Origin: Echinicola sp. 20G
Lineage (GTDB): Bacteria; Bacteroidota; Bacteroidia; Cytophagales; Cyclobacteriaceae
Assembly: GCF_015533855.1 (NCBI RefSeq)
Contig: NZ_AP024154.1
Location: 1,491,001 to 1,555,000, forward strand
Direction: 5' to 3'
DNA: 64,000 nucleotides
A program made the position numbers and the translations under genes. Below are positions 8,802 through 17,109 of this stretch, one piece after another (position 1 is the stretch's first letter; each line of letters begins with the position of its first letter). The notes below the pieces were generated by a model. That model was not told the DNA's origin, made no database searches, and saw only the letters and a list, made by a program, of their open reading frames with translations.

Positions 8802-9572
8802 TTATACGTTGGCAAGGTCAAGGAAATGATCAAAAGTATCTCCTCTAAGACCTAATCGAATCGTTTCTAATGGAATTACCTCGTTAGGAGCAATATTTCC
8901 GAGGTTTACATTGGCCCCCAAAAGTTTGATAAACCAAACTTGTTGCGCTTTTTGAGGCGCTTCCCAAAGGATTTTTTCCTCCGGTATTTTAGTCAAAATT
9001 TCTTCTACAAGACCTTGTCTTACTTCGCCTGAATCTCTAAAAAGACCTACGTTTCCGGCCTCTCTTGATTCTCCGATTACTTTCCAAGCACCTGCATCCA
9101 GTTCAGTTTGCATTTGCTCGATCCATTTGTAAGGGGGGATGATTTTGGCGGCATCTTTGGAGCCAACTTCAGATAGAACCGTTACTTCTTTGGCCAAGGT
9201 GCTGATATATTCACACTTTTTATCGTGGTCCAAGGTGATCGATCCATCAGAAACCTCAGCATAAGCCAAGTCAAATTTATCCAAAACTTTTCTGTAATCT
9301 TCAAATTGGTTTCTTATCACGAAAGCCTCAAAAAGCGTTCCCCCAAAATAAACAGGGATTCCAGCGTCTTTATATATTTGAAGTTTTTGGGTAAGGTTTT
9401 TAGTCACATAAGAAGTGGCCCAGCCTAGTTTAACGATATCTACATAGTCACCACATGAATCGATAAAGTCTTCTACTTCTCGAAGGCTAAGACCTTTGTC
9501 CATCGCCATTGTATATCCGGTAGTTCGTGGTTTTTCTGTACGTACGGGCACATTCTTCAGCACGTAATTCAT
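8802..9572 (-). CDS. comA: Phosphosulfolactate synthase family protein (ComA-like)
   Basis: ComA adds sulfite to phosphoenolpyruvate to make (2R)-phosphosulfolactate, the first step of coenzyme M synthesis in methanogens and a route to sulfolactate in some bacteria. This 256-aa TIM-barrel protein has the family pattern: TGYTMAMDKGLSL near the N-terminus, CGDYVDIVKLGWATSYV, GIPVYFGGTLFEAF and, late in the protein, GANVNLGNIAP. No comB, comC or sulfopyruvate decarboxylase is in the window. Members of the Bacteroidota are not methanogenic, so feeding of sulfonates (sulfolactate, cysteate, sulfonolipids) is a reasonable inference. It is 31 bp downstream of the TPR gene. Confidence 0.87.
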   Translation of the reverse strand: MNYVLKNVPVRTEKPRTTGYTMAMDKGLSLREVEDFIDSCGDYVDIVKLGWATSYVTKNLTQKLQIYKDAGIPVYFGGTLFEAFVIRNQFEDYRKVLDKFDLAYAEVSDGSITLDHDKKCEYISTLAKEVTVLSEVGSKDAAKIIPPYKWIEQMQTELDAGAWKVIGESREAGNVGLFRDSGEVRQGLVEEILTKIPEEKILWEAPQKAQQVWFIKLLGANVNLGNIAPNEVIPLETIRLGLRGDTFDHFLDLANV

Positions 9573-9603
9573 TCTCTAAAATTTAAGGTAAATAGTAATC
9601 GGC

Positions 9604-11010
9604 TTATAATCCTTCTTTGTATTGAGAGATGATCTTGTATATGGCCTTTTGATGCTTGACTTCAGGCATGAGCTCATATAAAATCTCGTGTCTTTCAAAG
9701 TCCAAAGTTAATGCATTTTCTAAATATGAAAAGGCTTCTTTGTATTTACCTGTCTTTATGAGATAAACTACTAGTCTATAATAGAGTTCCGCTTCTTCTG
9801 GTAATTCGTCCATTCCTTCCTTCAGGACGTCGATGGCTTCCTCAAATCTGTTTTGGTCAAAATAGATGATCGAAAGGTTGATATAAGTCTCCATCAGGCC
9901 CGGCTCGAGGTTAATGGCTTCTTCGTAGGCTTCTGAGCTGGCTTGCAAGTTTCCCAAGTGGTATTCCGCATCTGCCAATCCTACCCAGTAGTTGGCACTG
10001 ACACTGGAGAGCTTCAGGGCTTTTTTGAAATAGTGTATGGCTTCAAAAAATTTATCTTTTTTTAACATACACATGCCCAAACCAAACCATGCATCATCGT
10101 ATTCCGGATCGAGTTTTGCTGATTTTTTGAAGTATTTAAAGGCTTGGTCCATTTGGTCGAGCTTCTCATAGGCCGCCGCCAGGTAGCAACAGTTTTCTGA
10201 GTTGGCCCCCTCACAGTTGATAGTGTTTTGATAGGCCTCGATGGCTTGTTCATACTGCTGGGTATTCATCATGGCATTGCCCATGTTGAAATAGGCAGAA
10301 GCAAAGGTGTCGTCAATGATCAGCGCATAGTCGTAGGCATTGATGGCCTCTTCATACCTGCCCAATCGGTTATATACCACACCAAGGTTATACCAAGCTC
10401 CTGCACTGTAAGGATCCTGATCAATGAATTCCTGATAGAACTGCAGAATTTCATCAAATGACCCTTCTTCCTCAGTGATCATGGCCAGTTGGAAAAGGGC
10501 ATCCTCGTGGTTGATCTTGAGCTTCACAGCTTCCTTGTAGTTATGAATTGCTTTTTCGGTATTGTTTTCAGCTCGGTAAAAATTCCCCAGCGAATAAAAT
10601 ACTTCTGCTTTGTCTTCTGCCATTGGGAGGAAGTCCTCCAGGATTTGTATGGCCTCTTTGGTACTGCCATTTAACAACAAGCCATTGGAGAGTGCCAAGA
10701 TGATTTCTTCATTATGAGGCGAAAGGTTGTTGATGTTTTCAAGTACTTCCAGACCCTCTTCAAGTTCATCATTGAAGATTAGGCATTGGCCATAAAGCAA
10801 TTTTATTTCTATAGAAAAAGGAAACCTTTCCAGCGCAATTTTACATGCCTTCAGGGCTTTCTTGAATTTCTGGGAATCAAAATAATACCGGACAATATCT
10901 TCCAACTCCTCTTCATCGAAAAAGAGGTCCAAGTTGGCTTTTAGGGAATTTTCAAACCGCTCGATCAATGCTCTTTCCTCTTCCCTATCGTGTTCAAAAT
11001 CTCCAGTCAT
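9604..11010 (-). CDS. Tetratricopeptide-repeat protein
   Basis: Acidic soluble protein of 468 aa built almost entirely of TPR units (recurrent patterns such as AWYNLGVVYNRLGRYEEAI and AYFNMGNAMMNTQQYEQAI), with no signal peptide or membrane segment. It is presumably a protein-protein scaffold. An in-frame TTG at 11061 would add 17 residues; the ATG at 11010 is preferred because the acidic family-like start MTGDFEHDREEE begins there. First gene of the unit TPR > comA > DUF368 > aroE. The partner is unknown. Confidence 0.85.
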   Translation of the reverse strand: MTGDFEHDREEERALIERFENSLKANLDLFFDEEELEDIVRYYFDSQKFKKALKACKIALERFPFSIEIKLLYGQCLIFNDELEEGLEVLENINNLSPHNEEIILALSNGLLLNGSTKEAIQILEDFLPMAEDKAEVFYSLGNFYRAENNTEKAIHNYKEAVKLKINHEDALFQLAMITEEEGSFDEILQFYQEFIDQDPYSAGAWYNLGVVYNRLGRYEEAINAYDYALIIDDTFASAYFNMGNAMMNTQQYEQAIEAYQNTINCEGANSENCCYLAAAYEKLDQMDQAFKYFKKSAKLDPEYDDAWFGLGMCMLKKDKFFEAIHYFKKALKLSSVSANYWVGLADAEYHLGNLQASSEAYEEAINLEPGLMETYINLSIIYFDQNRFEEAIDVLKEGMDELPEEAELYYRLVVYLIKTGKYKEAFSYLENALTLDFERHEILYELMPEVKHQKAIYKIISQYKEGL

Positions 11011-11119
11011 ATATTTGGCTTTGAATTTATTTTTAAGATACCAAATTAATTGGTAGCTCAAATAGCTAATGAAATTATTTTTTCGACTTTTTAGCCAAAA
11101 AGGTGATAGTCTTGGGATT

Positions 11120-11143
11120 AACGAAAAAGGTTTATTTTTCGTT
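11120..11143 (-). terminator. Hairpin overlapping the stop codon of the SDR gene
   Basis: AACGAAAAA and TTTTTCGTT form a perfect 9-bp stem around a 6-nt loop that includes the TAA of the SDR gene. The stem is AT-rich, so termination may be weak; the arm itself ends in T residues on the minus strand. Confidence 0.5.
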
Positions 11144-12091
11144 CACAGCCCACTGAAGGGTTTCTTCTAAAGGGGTGTAATTGAAATCAATAGCTCTGGA
11201 AATTTTAGCATTATTGAACTCAATTGGAAGCTGGGCCAGCATGGCTGTTTGTTTGTTCAGGATGCTTTTTTTACCAAATAACCGTGAAAAGTTGTTCCAG
11301 GCCATGGCCAAGTTGATCAAGGTTCCATTGACAGCCATTTTGGGTGCTTTTTTACCCATGACTTTGGCCAAGCTTTCGAAAAAATATTGGTACGGAATAC
11401 TCTCATTGTTCAGAATGAAACGTTCATTCCATTGGCTTTCTTTGTAAAGCAGATAAGTTAACTTGGCAGCATCTCGGATGTCGATATAGTTGAGGGCGCC
11501 CTTTGGATAGAAAGGGTTCTCTTTTTGGACATAATTATAGATGGCAGTGCTGCTTCTCTGGTCTTTTTCTTTGGCCAGTAAAATAGAAGGGTTAACCACC
11601 AAAGCCTCCAGTCCTTCTTGTACGCCTCTCCAGATTTCCAGTTCTCCAAGATATTTAGAAATGGCATAGGGTGTGTTCCAGGGAGAATCGACCCATTTGT
11701 GGTTTTCATCGATGACATTTTGGTCAGGAGTCCTGCCCAAAGCGGCAACCGAACTGATGTGAATAATTCTCTTGATTCCTTTCTCCAACATCACATTGAC
11801 CACATTGGTACTTCCTTCACAGTTTATTTTGAGCAATCGCTCTTTGTCTTTAGGGCTAAATGAAACCAGTCCGGCAGCATGAATGATCATGTCCATCTCA
11901 TCAAATGCATCTTCCAGCGATTGGTAGTCATTAATATCGCCTTCATGCCAGATGATTTTATCTTCCAAATCTCCTAAAAGTCTGGTTTGGCTCTCAGGCC
12001 TTTTGAGGCCATGGATTTCTCCCAGATCCTGAAATTCCCGGGCTAGATAACTGCCTAAAAGACCAGTAATACCTGTGATCAGAATTTTCAT
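11132..12091 (-). CDS. NAD-dependent epimerase/dehydratase (extended SDR) family protein
   Basis: Extended short-chain dehydrogenase/reductase of 319 aa. The N-terminal Rossmann motif is ITGITGLLGS, the active-site serine lies in HISSVAALG, and YAISK provides the Tyr-x3-Lys pair. The pattern fits nucleoside-diphosphate-sugar epimerases, dihydroflavonol-4-reductase-like and 3-beta-HSD-like enzymes, and I cannot tell these apart. The start overlaps the stop of the YwqE-type gene by 4 bp. Being downstream of rfbC suggests surface-sugar metabolism, but that is inference. Confidence 0.88.
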   Translation of the reverse strand: MKILITGITGLLGSYLAREFQDLGEIHGLKRPESQTRLLGDLEDKIIWHEGDINDYQSLEDAFDEMDMIIHAAGLVSFSPKDKERLLKINCEGSTNVVNVMLEKGIKRIIHISSVAALGRTPDQNVIDENHKWVDSPWNTPYAISKYLGELEIWRGVQEGLEALVVNPSILLAKEKDQRSSTAIYNYVQKENPFYPKGALNYIDIRDAAKLTYLLYKESQWNERFILNNESIPYQYFFESLAKVMGKKAPKMAVNGTLINLAMAWNNFSRLFGKKSILNKQTAMLAQLPIEFNNAKISRAIDFNYTPLEETLQWAVNEK

Positions 12092-12831
12092 AATTGAGGA
12101 TTAGAGAGCGTAAGGGCTTTTAATTTAGAGTAGTATTTGCTGTTGGGGAGGTGCTGCAAGGCATCAAGGTAGCGATGATTGTGACAGTCGGTGCCCACAA
12201 ACTTGACGGCCTTTCTGTCAATCATTTTTTCTGCAAGTTGCTTTACAGGCTTGGAATAATAACCTGTGAGCGATAAGAGGTTCATTTGGAAAAGAACACC
12301 TTTTTCGATCAAGGAATCAAACAACTCTGGATCCTGATGTAAATAGAGGTAGCGCTCTGGGTGGGCAAAGATGGGTTTGTAGCCTTTTGTTTCCAAAGCA
12401 AAGAAAGTTTCCTGTAGCATTCTGGGCTTATTAATAAAGCCCGTTTCAATAAGGATATGATTGTCTCCAAATGTCAGTAGAGGCTCACCTTTTTCCAGTT
12501 TTTCATTGAAGATTTCATCCAAGTAATATTCCGCTGCAGCTTCTATTTCAATGGCTATCCCTTCTTTCTTTAATGCCTCCTGGACTTTTGTCAATCCCTC
12601 AGAGATGATTTCTGGTGTGTTTTTGTAAAACTCAGTCATCACATGGGGTGTGGTGATCAGCTTTCGCAGGCCATAGCCATGAAGTCTCTTAATCAGCTCA
12701 ATAGATTCGTTCAAAGACTTGGAGCCATCATCAATCCTTGGGATAAGGTGTGAATGCATATCTACCTCCATCCAGTCCAATGACAAGGGGCCCGTTTGTT
12801 TCTTAGTTTTGAATAAATCCAGTAATCCCAT
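12088..12831 (-). CDS. CpsB/YwqE-type PHP-domain tyrosine-protein phosphatase
   Basis: Metal-dependent PHP-fold phosphatase of 247 aa, related to CpsB/YwqE enzymes that dephosphorylate the tyrosine kinases controlling capsule and exopolysaccharide assembly. Metal ligands are visible as DMHSHLIPRIDDG, TTPHVMTEF and GTDCHNHRYL, with an intervening HPERYLYL. The matching tyrosine kinase (Wzc/CapB type) is not in the window. The gene begins 1 bp after the rfbC stop, so it is transcribed with rfbC and the SDR gene. Confidence 0.9.
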   Translation of the reverse strand: MGLLDLFKTKKQTGPLSLDWMEVDMHSHLIPRIDDGSKSLNESIELIKRLHGYGLRKLITTPHVMTEFYKNTPEIISEGLTKVQEALKKEGIAIEIEAAAEYYLDEIFNEKLEKGEPLLTFGDNHILIETGFINKPRMLQETFFALETKGYKPIFAHPERYLYLHQDPELFDSLIEKGVLFQMNLLSLTGYYSKPVKQLAEKMIDRKAVKFVGTDCHNHRYLDALQHLPNSKYYSKLKALTLSNPQL

Positions 12832-12832
12832 A

Positions 12833-13384
12833 TTACAAACCTCCTCCAGTCTGCTGCTTAAATTCTGCTAGTGTTGGTAAAGCTAAATCTTTTTCTGAAA
12901 TGATAGGAGCTCCTACTTTCCAATCAATGTCCAGATCGGAATCATTCCAGATGATTCCTCCTTCACTATCTTTGTGATAAAAGTTGGAGCATTTATAGGA
13001 AAAGATGGCGTCTTCCAAAACAGAAAATCCATGTGCAAAGCCTTCTGGTACATATAGCAAATTGTGCTGGGCACTGTCAAGGATTACGCCATGAGACTGA
13101 CCGAAAGTTGGAGAGTCTTTTCTTAAATCAACACAAACGTCATACACTTTACCCGTGATGACCCTAACTAATTTCGCTTGGGCATAGGGAGCATGTTGAA
13201 AATGGAGCCCACGAACGGTTCCGGCGATTGAAAAAGACTGGTTGTCCTGCACCCATCGGGTATTGATGCCTTTTTCAGCCAATAAGTCCTCTCTGTAGGT
13301 TTCCAAAAAATAGCCTCTAGCGTCATTAAAAACCTTAGGGTAAATTTCGTATACATCTTGAATGGGGGTACTTCTTATTTCCAT
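12833..13384 (-). CDS. rfbC: dTDP-4-dehydrorhamnose 3,5-epimerase
   Basis: Catalyses the double epimerisation that leads to dTDP-L-rhamnose for surface polysaccharides. This 183-aa cupin enzyme has FNDARGYFLETYRED, VQDNQSFS, the active-site histidine in TVRGLHFQ, the catalytic aspartate region VCVDLRKDSPTFG and YVPEGFAHGFSVL. rfbA, rfbB and rfbD are not adjacent. It leads a three-gene minus-strand unit, divergent from hflX across a 233-bp spacer. Confidence 0.96.
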   Translation of the reverse strand: MEIRSTPIQDVYEIYPKVFNDARGYFLETYREDLLAEKGINTRWVQDNQSFSIAGTVRGLHFQHAPYAQAKLVRVITGKVYDVCVDLRKDSPTFGQSHGVILDSAQHNLLYVPEGFAHGFSVLEDAIFSYKCSNFYHKDSEGGIIWNDSDLDIDWKVGAPIISEKDLALPTLAEFKQQTGGGL

Positions 13385-13617
13385 TTCTCTCTTCTATTAT
13401 CCAAAGCAAGCCGTAAATTTCCATTCTTTCTCCTTACAAGACTAATTTTACCCAAAATAATTTGGAGATTTGTGGGGAATGGTAAGCATTTTGATTTTGA
13501 TATAAACTCACCAAATGTTGTGGAAATGAACTACTTTGAATGAATTATGTTTCAATAAGTTCGAATAAATATTAAATTATAATTAATAACATTGCATTCC
13601 CATTAGGAGCAAACTGA

Positions 13618-14895
13618 ATGAGTAAATATACGAGAAAATTAAAAAAACTGATAGAAACGGCCCCTCAAGAGGAAACAGCTGTTTTGGTAGCCTTGATTAG
13701 ACAAAATCAATCAGAGCAGGAAGTGGAAGAGCATCTGGATGAATTGGCCTTTTTGACCGAGACATTAGGCGCGAGGGAGGTTTATCGATTTACACAGCGA
13801 CTGGAAAAGCCAGACGTAAGGAGTTTTGTGGGTACTGGTAAGCTGGAGGAGATCCAATCTTATGTCAAGCATTTTGAGGTGGATATGGTGATCTTTGATG
13901 ATGATCTTTCTCCTTCCCAAATGAGGAATCTGGAAAATGAGTTGAAGGTGAAGGTATATGATCGTTCTTTATTGATTTTGGACATTTTCCTCAACAGGGC
14001 ACAGACGGCACAAGCCAAGACTCAAGTGGAACTGGCTCGTTTTCAATATCTATTGCCAAGATTGACCAGGATGTGGACTCACTTGGAACGTCAGCGAGGT
14101 GGAACGGCCACTCGTGGTGGTGCCGGTGAGAAAGAAATCGAAACGGATAAAAGGATGATCCGTAACCAGATTACTTTGTTGAAGGAAAAGCTGCGCAAAA
14201 TTGAGAAGCAAGGAGAAACGCAGCGAAAAGGGCGAAAAGGAATTGTCAGGGTAGCTTTGGTAGGATATACCAATGTGGGCAAAAGTACCTTAATGAATTT
14301 GGTGACTAAATCGGAAGTGTTGGCGGAGAATAAGCTTTTTGCAACAGTGGATTCTACCGTTCGAAAAGTGGTTTTGGATCATATTCCATTTTTGCTTTCT
14401 GATACAGTTGGGTTTATCAGGAAATTGCCTACTCACTTGATTGAGTCATTTAAATCCACCTTGATGGAGATCAAGGAAGCAGATGTATTGGTGCATGTGG
14501 TGGACATTTCCCATCCAAGCTTTGAGGATCATATTGCCGTGGTCAACCAAACTTTGACTGAGCTTGGAGCGGGAGAAAAACCGATTCTTTTGGTTTTCAA
14601 TAAGATCGACTTGGTGCCAGAGATGCCTTCAGAGGAAGAGTTGATGCACATGACTGAACTGGAAGTGGAGGAAGCCAATTATTTGGATTTGGATAAGCTG
14701 AAGAAAGTTTATGCGAAGAAAACGGGAATTGAACCTGTTTTTATGGCAGCACAAGACGGAACCAATGTGGAAGACTTTAGAAAGTCTTTAACTGCCGAAG
14801 TAAAGAAGCAGCACATGAAGATCTATCCTCATTATTTGGCGGCGGAAACTTATGATCTTTCCCAGTTTGAGGATTGGAATGAAGAAGAGAACTGA
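13618..14895 (+). CDS. hflX: Ribosome-associated GTPase HflX
   Basis: HflX binds the 50S subunit and splits stalled or stress-inactivated ribosomes. The 425-aa protein has the N-terminal HflX domain (SFVGTGKLEEI, IFDDDLSPSQMRNLE), a basic linker with RGGTATRGGAGE, and a G domain: G1 GYTNVGKST near 216-224, G3 DTVGF near 262 and G4 NKID near 328. The C-terminus is acidic (FEDWNEEEN). Followed by a clear terminator. Confidence 0.96.
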   Translation: MSKYTRKLKKLIETAPQEETAVLVALIRQNQSEQEVEEHLDELAFLTETLGAREVYRFTQRLEKPDVRSFVGTGKLEEIQSYVKHFEVDMVIFDDDLSPSQMRNLENELKVKVYDRSLLILDIFLNRAQTAQAKTQVELARFQYLLPRLTRMWTHLERQRGGTATRGGAGEKEIETDKRMIRNQITLLKEKLRKIEKQGETQRKGRKGIVRVALVGYTNVGKSTLMNLVTKSEVLAENKLFATVDSTVRKVVLDHIPFLLSDTVGFIRKLPTHLIESFKSTLMEIKEADVLVHVVDISHPSFEDHIAVVNQTLTELGAGEKPILLVFNKIDLVPEMPSEEELMHMTELEVEEANYLDLDKLKKVYAKKTGIEPVFMAAQDGTNVEDFRKSLTAEVKKQHMKIYPHYLAAETYDLSQFEDWNEEEN

Positions 14896-14918
14896 TCGTT
14901 GACCCATCATTTTAATAG

Positions 14919-14963
14919 ATTTAGCTCAAGCGATGAGAATGTTCTTCACTTGAGCTAAATTTA
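14919..14963 (+). terminator. Terminator downstream of hflX
   Basis: Perfect 12-bp stem ATTTAGCTCAAG/CTTGAGCTAAAT around an 18-nt loop that can itself pair (GAGAA with TTCTTC). The T tract is short, so efficiency is uncertain. Confidence 0.7.
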
Positions 14964-15005
14964 CAATAAACCTTTCAATTGCCTCAAAGTTACCTTAATA
15001 GAACG

Positions 15006-15692
15006 ATGAAAAAACTGATCCGATTTTTAGGAAAGATCATACTGTGGTTTTTTATGCTTTCTATTGGTTTTACTGTACTTTATCGCTTTGTGCCTGTTTA
15101 CATTACGCCATTGATGGTAATTAGGATGGTGGAGCAGTCAATGGATGAAAAAAGGGCAGTAAAGGTGGACAAAAAATGGACGCCAATCGGGGAGATATCA
15201 CGTCACATGCCCCAAGCTGTTGTAGCATCTGAGGATCAAAAATTTTTGGAACACTATGGCTTTGATATGGATGCGATCCATGAAGCCTTGGATGAAAATC
15301 AATCGGGTAAGCGCATCCGAGGGGGCAGTACGATTTCTAACCAAACCGCCAAAAATGTCTTTCTATGGCCAGGAAGAAACTATGTGAGAAAAGGCTTAGA
15401 GGCTTATTTCACACTGCTAATTGAATTGATCTGGTCTAAAGAGCGGATCATGGAAGTCTATTTGAATGTCATAGAGGTGGGAGATGGAATTTATGGCGTG
15501 GAGGCAGCTGCCCAAAAATTTTACAAAAAGCCCGCTTCAAAGCTCAGTCGCCAAGAGGCAGCCATGATTGCTGGAATTCTGCCCAGTCCCTTAAGATGGA
15601 ATCCTGCCAAGCCAACCGCTTATAACTACAAACGCCAATCCTGGATATTACGGAATATGAACAACCTGAATCCCGTGGGCTTTGGGAAATAG
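15006..15692 (+). CDS. mtgA: Monofunctional peptidoglycan glycosyltransferase
   Basis: Polymerises lipid II into glycan strands at the outer face of the inner membrane. The 228-aa protein has one N-terminal membrane anchor (residues ~5-30) and a GT51 domain with the catalytic-glutamate motif VASEDQKFLEHYGFD, then RGGSTISNQTAKNVFLW, SKERIMEVYLNVIEVG and AAMIAGILPSP. No transpeptidase domain follows. The start at ATG 15006 is preferred over an in-frame TTG 27 bp earlier, which would place polar residues before the anchor. Confidence 0.96.
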   Translation: MKKLIRFLGKIILWFFMLSIGFTVLYRFVPVYITPLMVIRMVEQSMDEKRAVKVDKKWTPIGEISRHMPQAVVASEDQKFLEHYGFDMDAIHEALDENQSGKRIRGGSTISNQTAKNVFLWPGRNYVRKGLEAYFTLLIELIWSKERIMEVYLNVIEVGDGIYGVEAAAQKFYKKPASKLSRQEAAMIAGILPSPLRWNPAKPTAYNYKRQSWILRNMNNLNPVGFGK

Positions 15693-15784
15693 TAAGCTAG
15701 ATTTTAGATGTAATTTACTAGACAATAAACAAATCTAAGATCTTTATATTCTTCCGTTTATGCCTTATTTTAAAAATTCAGCGT

Positions 15785-16891
15785 CTAAAATCTATTCTTG
15801 ATCTCTCCCTTCTCAATATCAAAATAAGCTATATCCGCATCAATATCCTTTAAAATACTTTTGGTTCTTTCAGGCCTTGCATCAGTGATAAAGAGTTGGC
15901 CAAATTCGTGGTGGGCCACCAATTCCATCATTTTACCAATGCGGTAATCGTCCAGTTTGTCAAAAATATCATCCAGCAGCAGGATTGGCTTGGTGTTGGT
16001 TTCTTCTTTGAAAACTTGGAACTGTGCGAGCTTCAAGGCGATTAGGAAGGATTTCTGTTGGCCTTGGGAGCCAAACTTTTTCAAGGGATATTCATCGATT
16101 TCAAAAACAAAATCATCCTTATGGATTCCTACATTGGTTCGTTTAAGAATGAGGTCCTTTTGAAGGCTGTTGTGGAAGTACGCTTCAAAGTCGGCCTTGG
16201 CACATTGACTTTCATAGCGGATTTCCACTGCTTCGCGCTTTCCGGAGATTTCCGCGTAATGATGGAGTAAGAAAGGTTTAAAGCGTTCAATAAAAAGTGT
16301 TCTTTCTTGGTATAACCAATTGGATAATCTGATCAGTTCTAGGTCATAAGGTTCGAGTAGGTTTTTGTCCAACCGGTTCTGTTCGGCAAATTGTTTGATC
16401 AGTGCGTTTCGCTGTTTCAAAAAATGGTTATACCGAACGAGCTTGGCCAAGTAGTTTTTGTCCAACTGTGAGAGGATACTGTCAAAGAATTTCCGTCTTT
16501 CTTCACTTCCCTCTTTGATCAATGCAGTGTCATCAGGAGCGATCAATACTACGGGTAAAAGTCCGATATGCTCACTCATTTTTTCATACGCCTTGCCGTT
16601 ATTGAGGAGTTGTTTCTTCTTTTTACTTTCCAAGATGCATTGGATCTCTATTGATTTATTTGCTTTCTCAAATTCAGCCTTCATGGAAAAGAAGGACTGT
16701 TCATGCTGGATATTTTGCATATCCACGGAGTTGAAAGCACTTTTGGTCAGACAGAGATAGTGGATCGCGTCGAGCAGGTTGGTTTTCCCGCTCCCATTGA
16801 TGCCCAAAAAACAGTTGATTTCTTCTGAAAAAGTCACCTTGGCCTTGCTGTAGTTTTTAAACTGAATCAGTTGAAGGTTTTTAAGGTGCAT
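15785..16891 (-). CDS. recF: DNA replication and repair protein RecF
   Basis: SMC-like ATPase that helps load RecA at gapped DNA with RecO and RecR. The 368-aa length is typical. Walker A is GINGSGKTNL at 30-39, the ABC-like signature is GSQGQQKSF, and Walker B is ILLLDDIFDKLD, followed by the histidine-containing QLFITDARPE switch. Here recF is not linked to dnaA, dnaN or gyrB. A TACATTTG minus-7-like box lies 30 bp upstream of the start. Confidence 0.96.
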   Translation of the reverse strand: MHLKNLQLIQFKNYSKAKVTFSEEINCFLGINGSGKTNLLDAIHYLCLTKSAFNSVDMQNIQHEQSFFSMKAEFEKANKSIEIQCILESKKKKQLLNNGKAYEKMSEHIGLLPVVLIAPDDTALIKEGSEERRKFFDSILSQLDKNYLAKLVRYNHFLKQRNALIKQFAEQNRLDKNLLEPYDLELIRLSNWLYQERTLFIERFKPFLLHHYAEISGKREAVEIRYESQCAKADFEAYFHNSLQKDLILKRTNVGIHKDDFVFEIDEYPLKKFGSQGQQKSFLIALKLAQFQVFKEETNTKPILLLDDIFDKLDDYRIGKMMELVAHHEFGQLFITDARPERTKSILKDIDADIAYFDIEKGEIKNRF

Positions 16892-16920
16892 AGAGGGACT
16901 TTTGATTTTGATTGATTATA

Positions 16921-16928
16921 CAAATGTA
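16921..16928 (-). promoter_or_regulatory. Candidate recF minus-7 promoter box
   Basis: On the minus strand TACATTTG matches the Bacteroidota TAnnTTTG element about 30 bp before the recF ATG. A TTTC sits about 18 bp upstream where TTTG would be expected, so the minus-33 element is imperfect. Confidence 0.4.
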
Positions 16929-17109
16929 AGGAGATGACATTTCTTTGAAAGGAATTTTAGATCAATAGTTATTAATATAAAATATTGCAAGACGATAAAA
17001 TAAATTTAGGATAAAAAGTAATACAGTATTTAAATGTCAATAAGACACTAATTTTTATGTGGGATTGATTTGTCTGAGTATATTTACTTTGACAAAACTG
17101 AAATAACCC

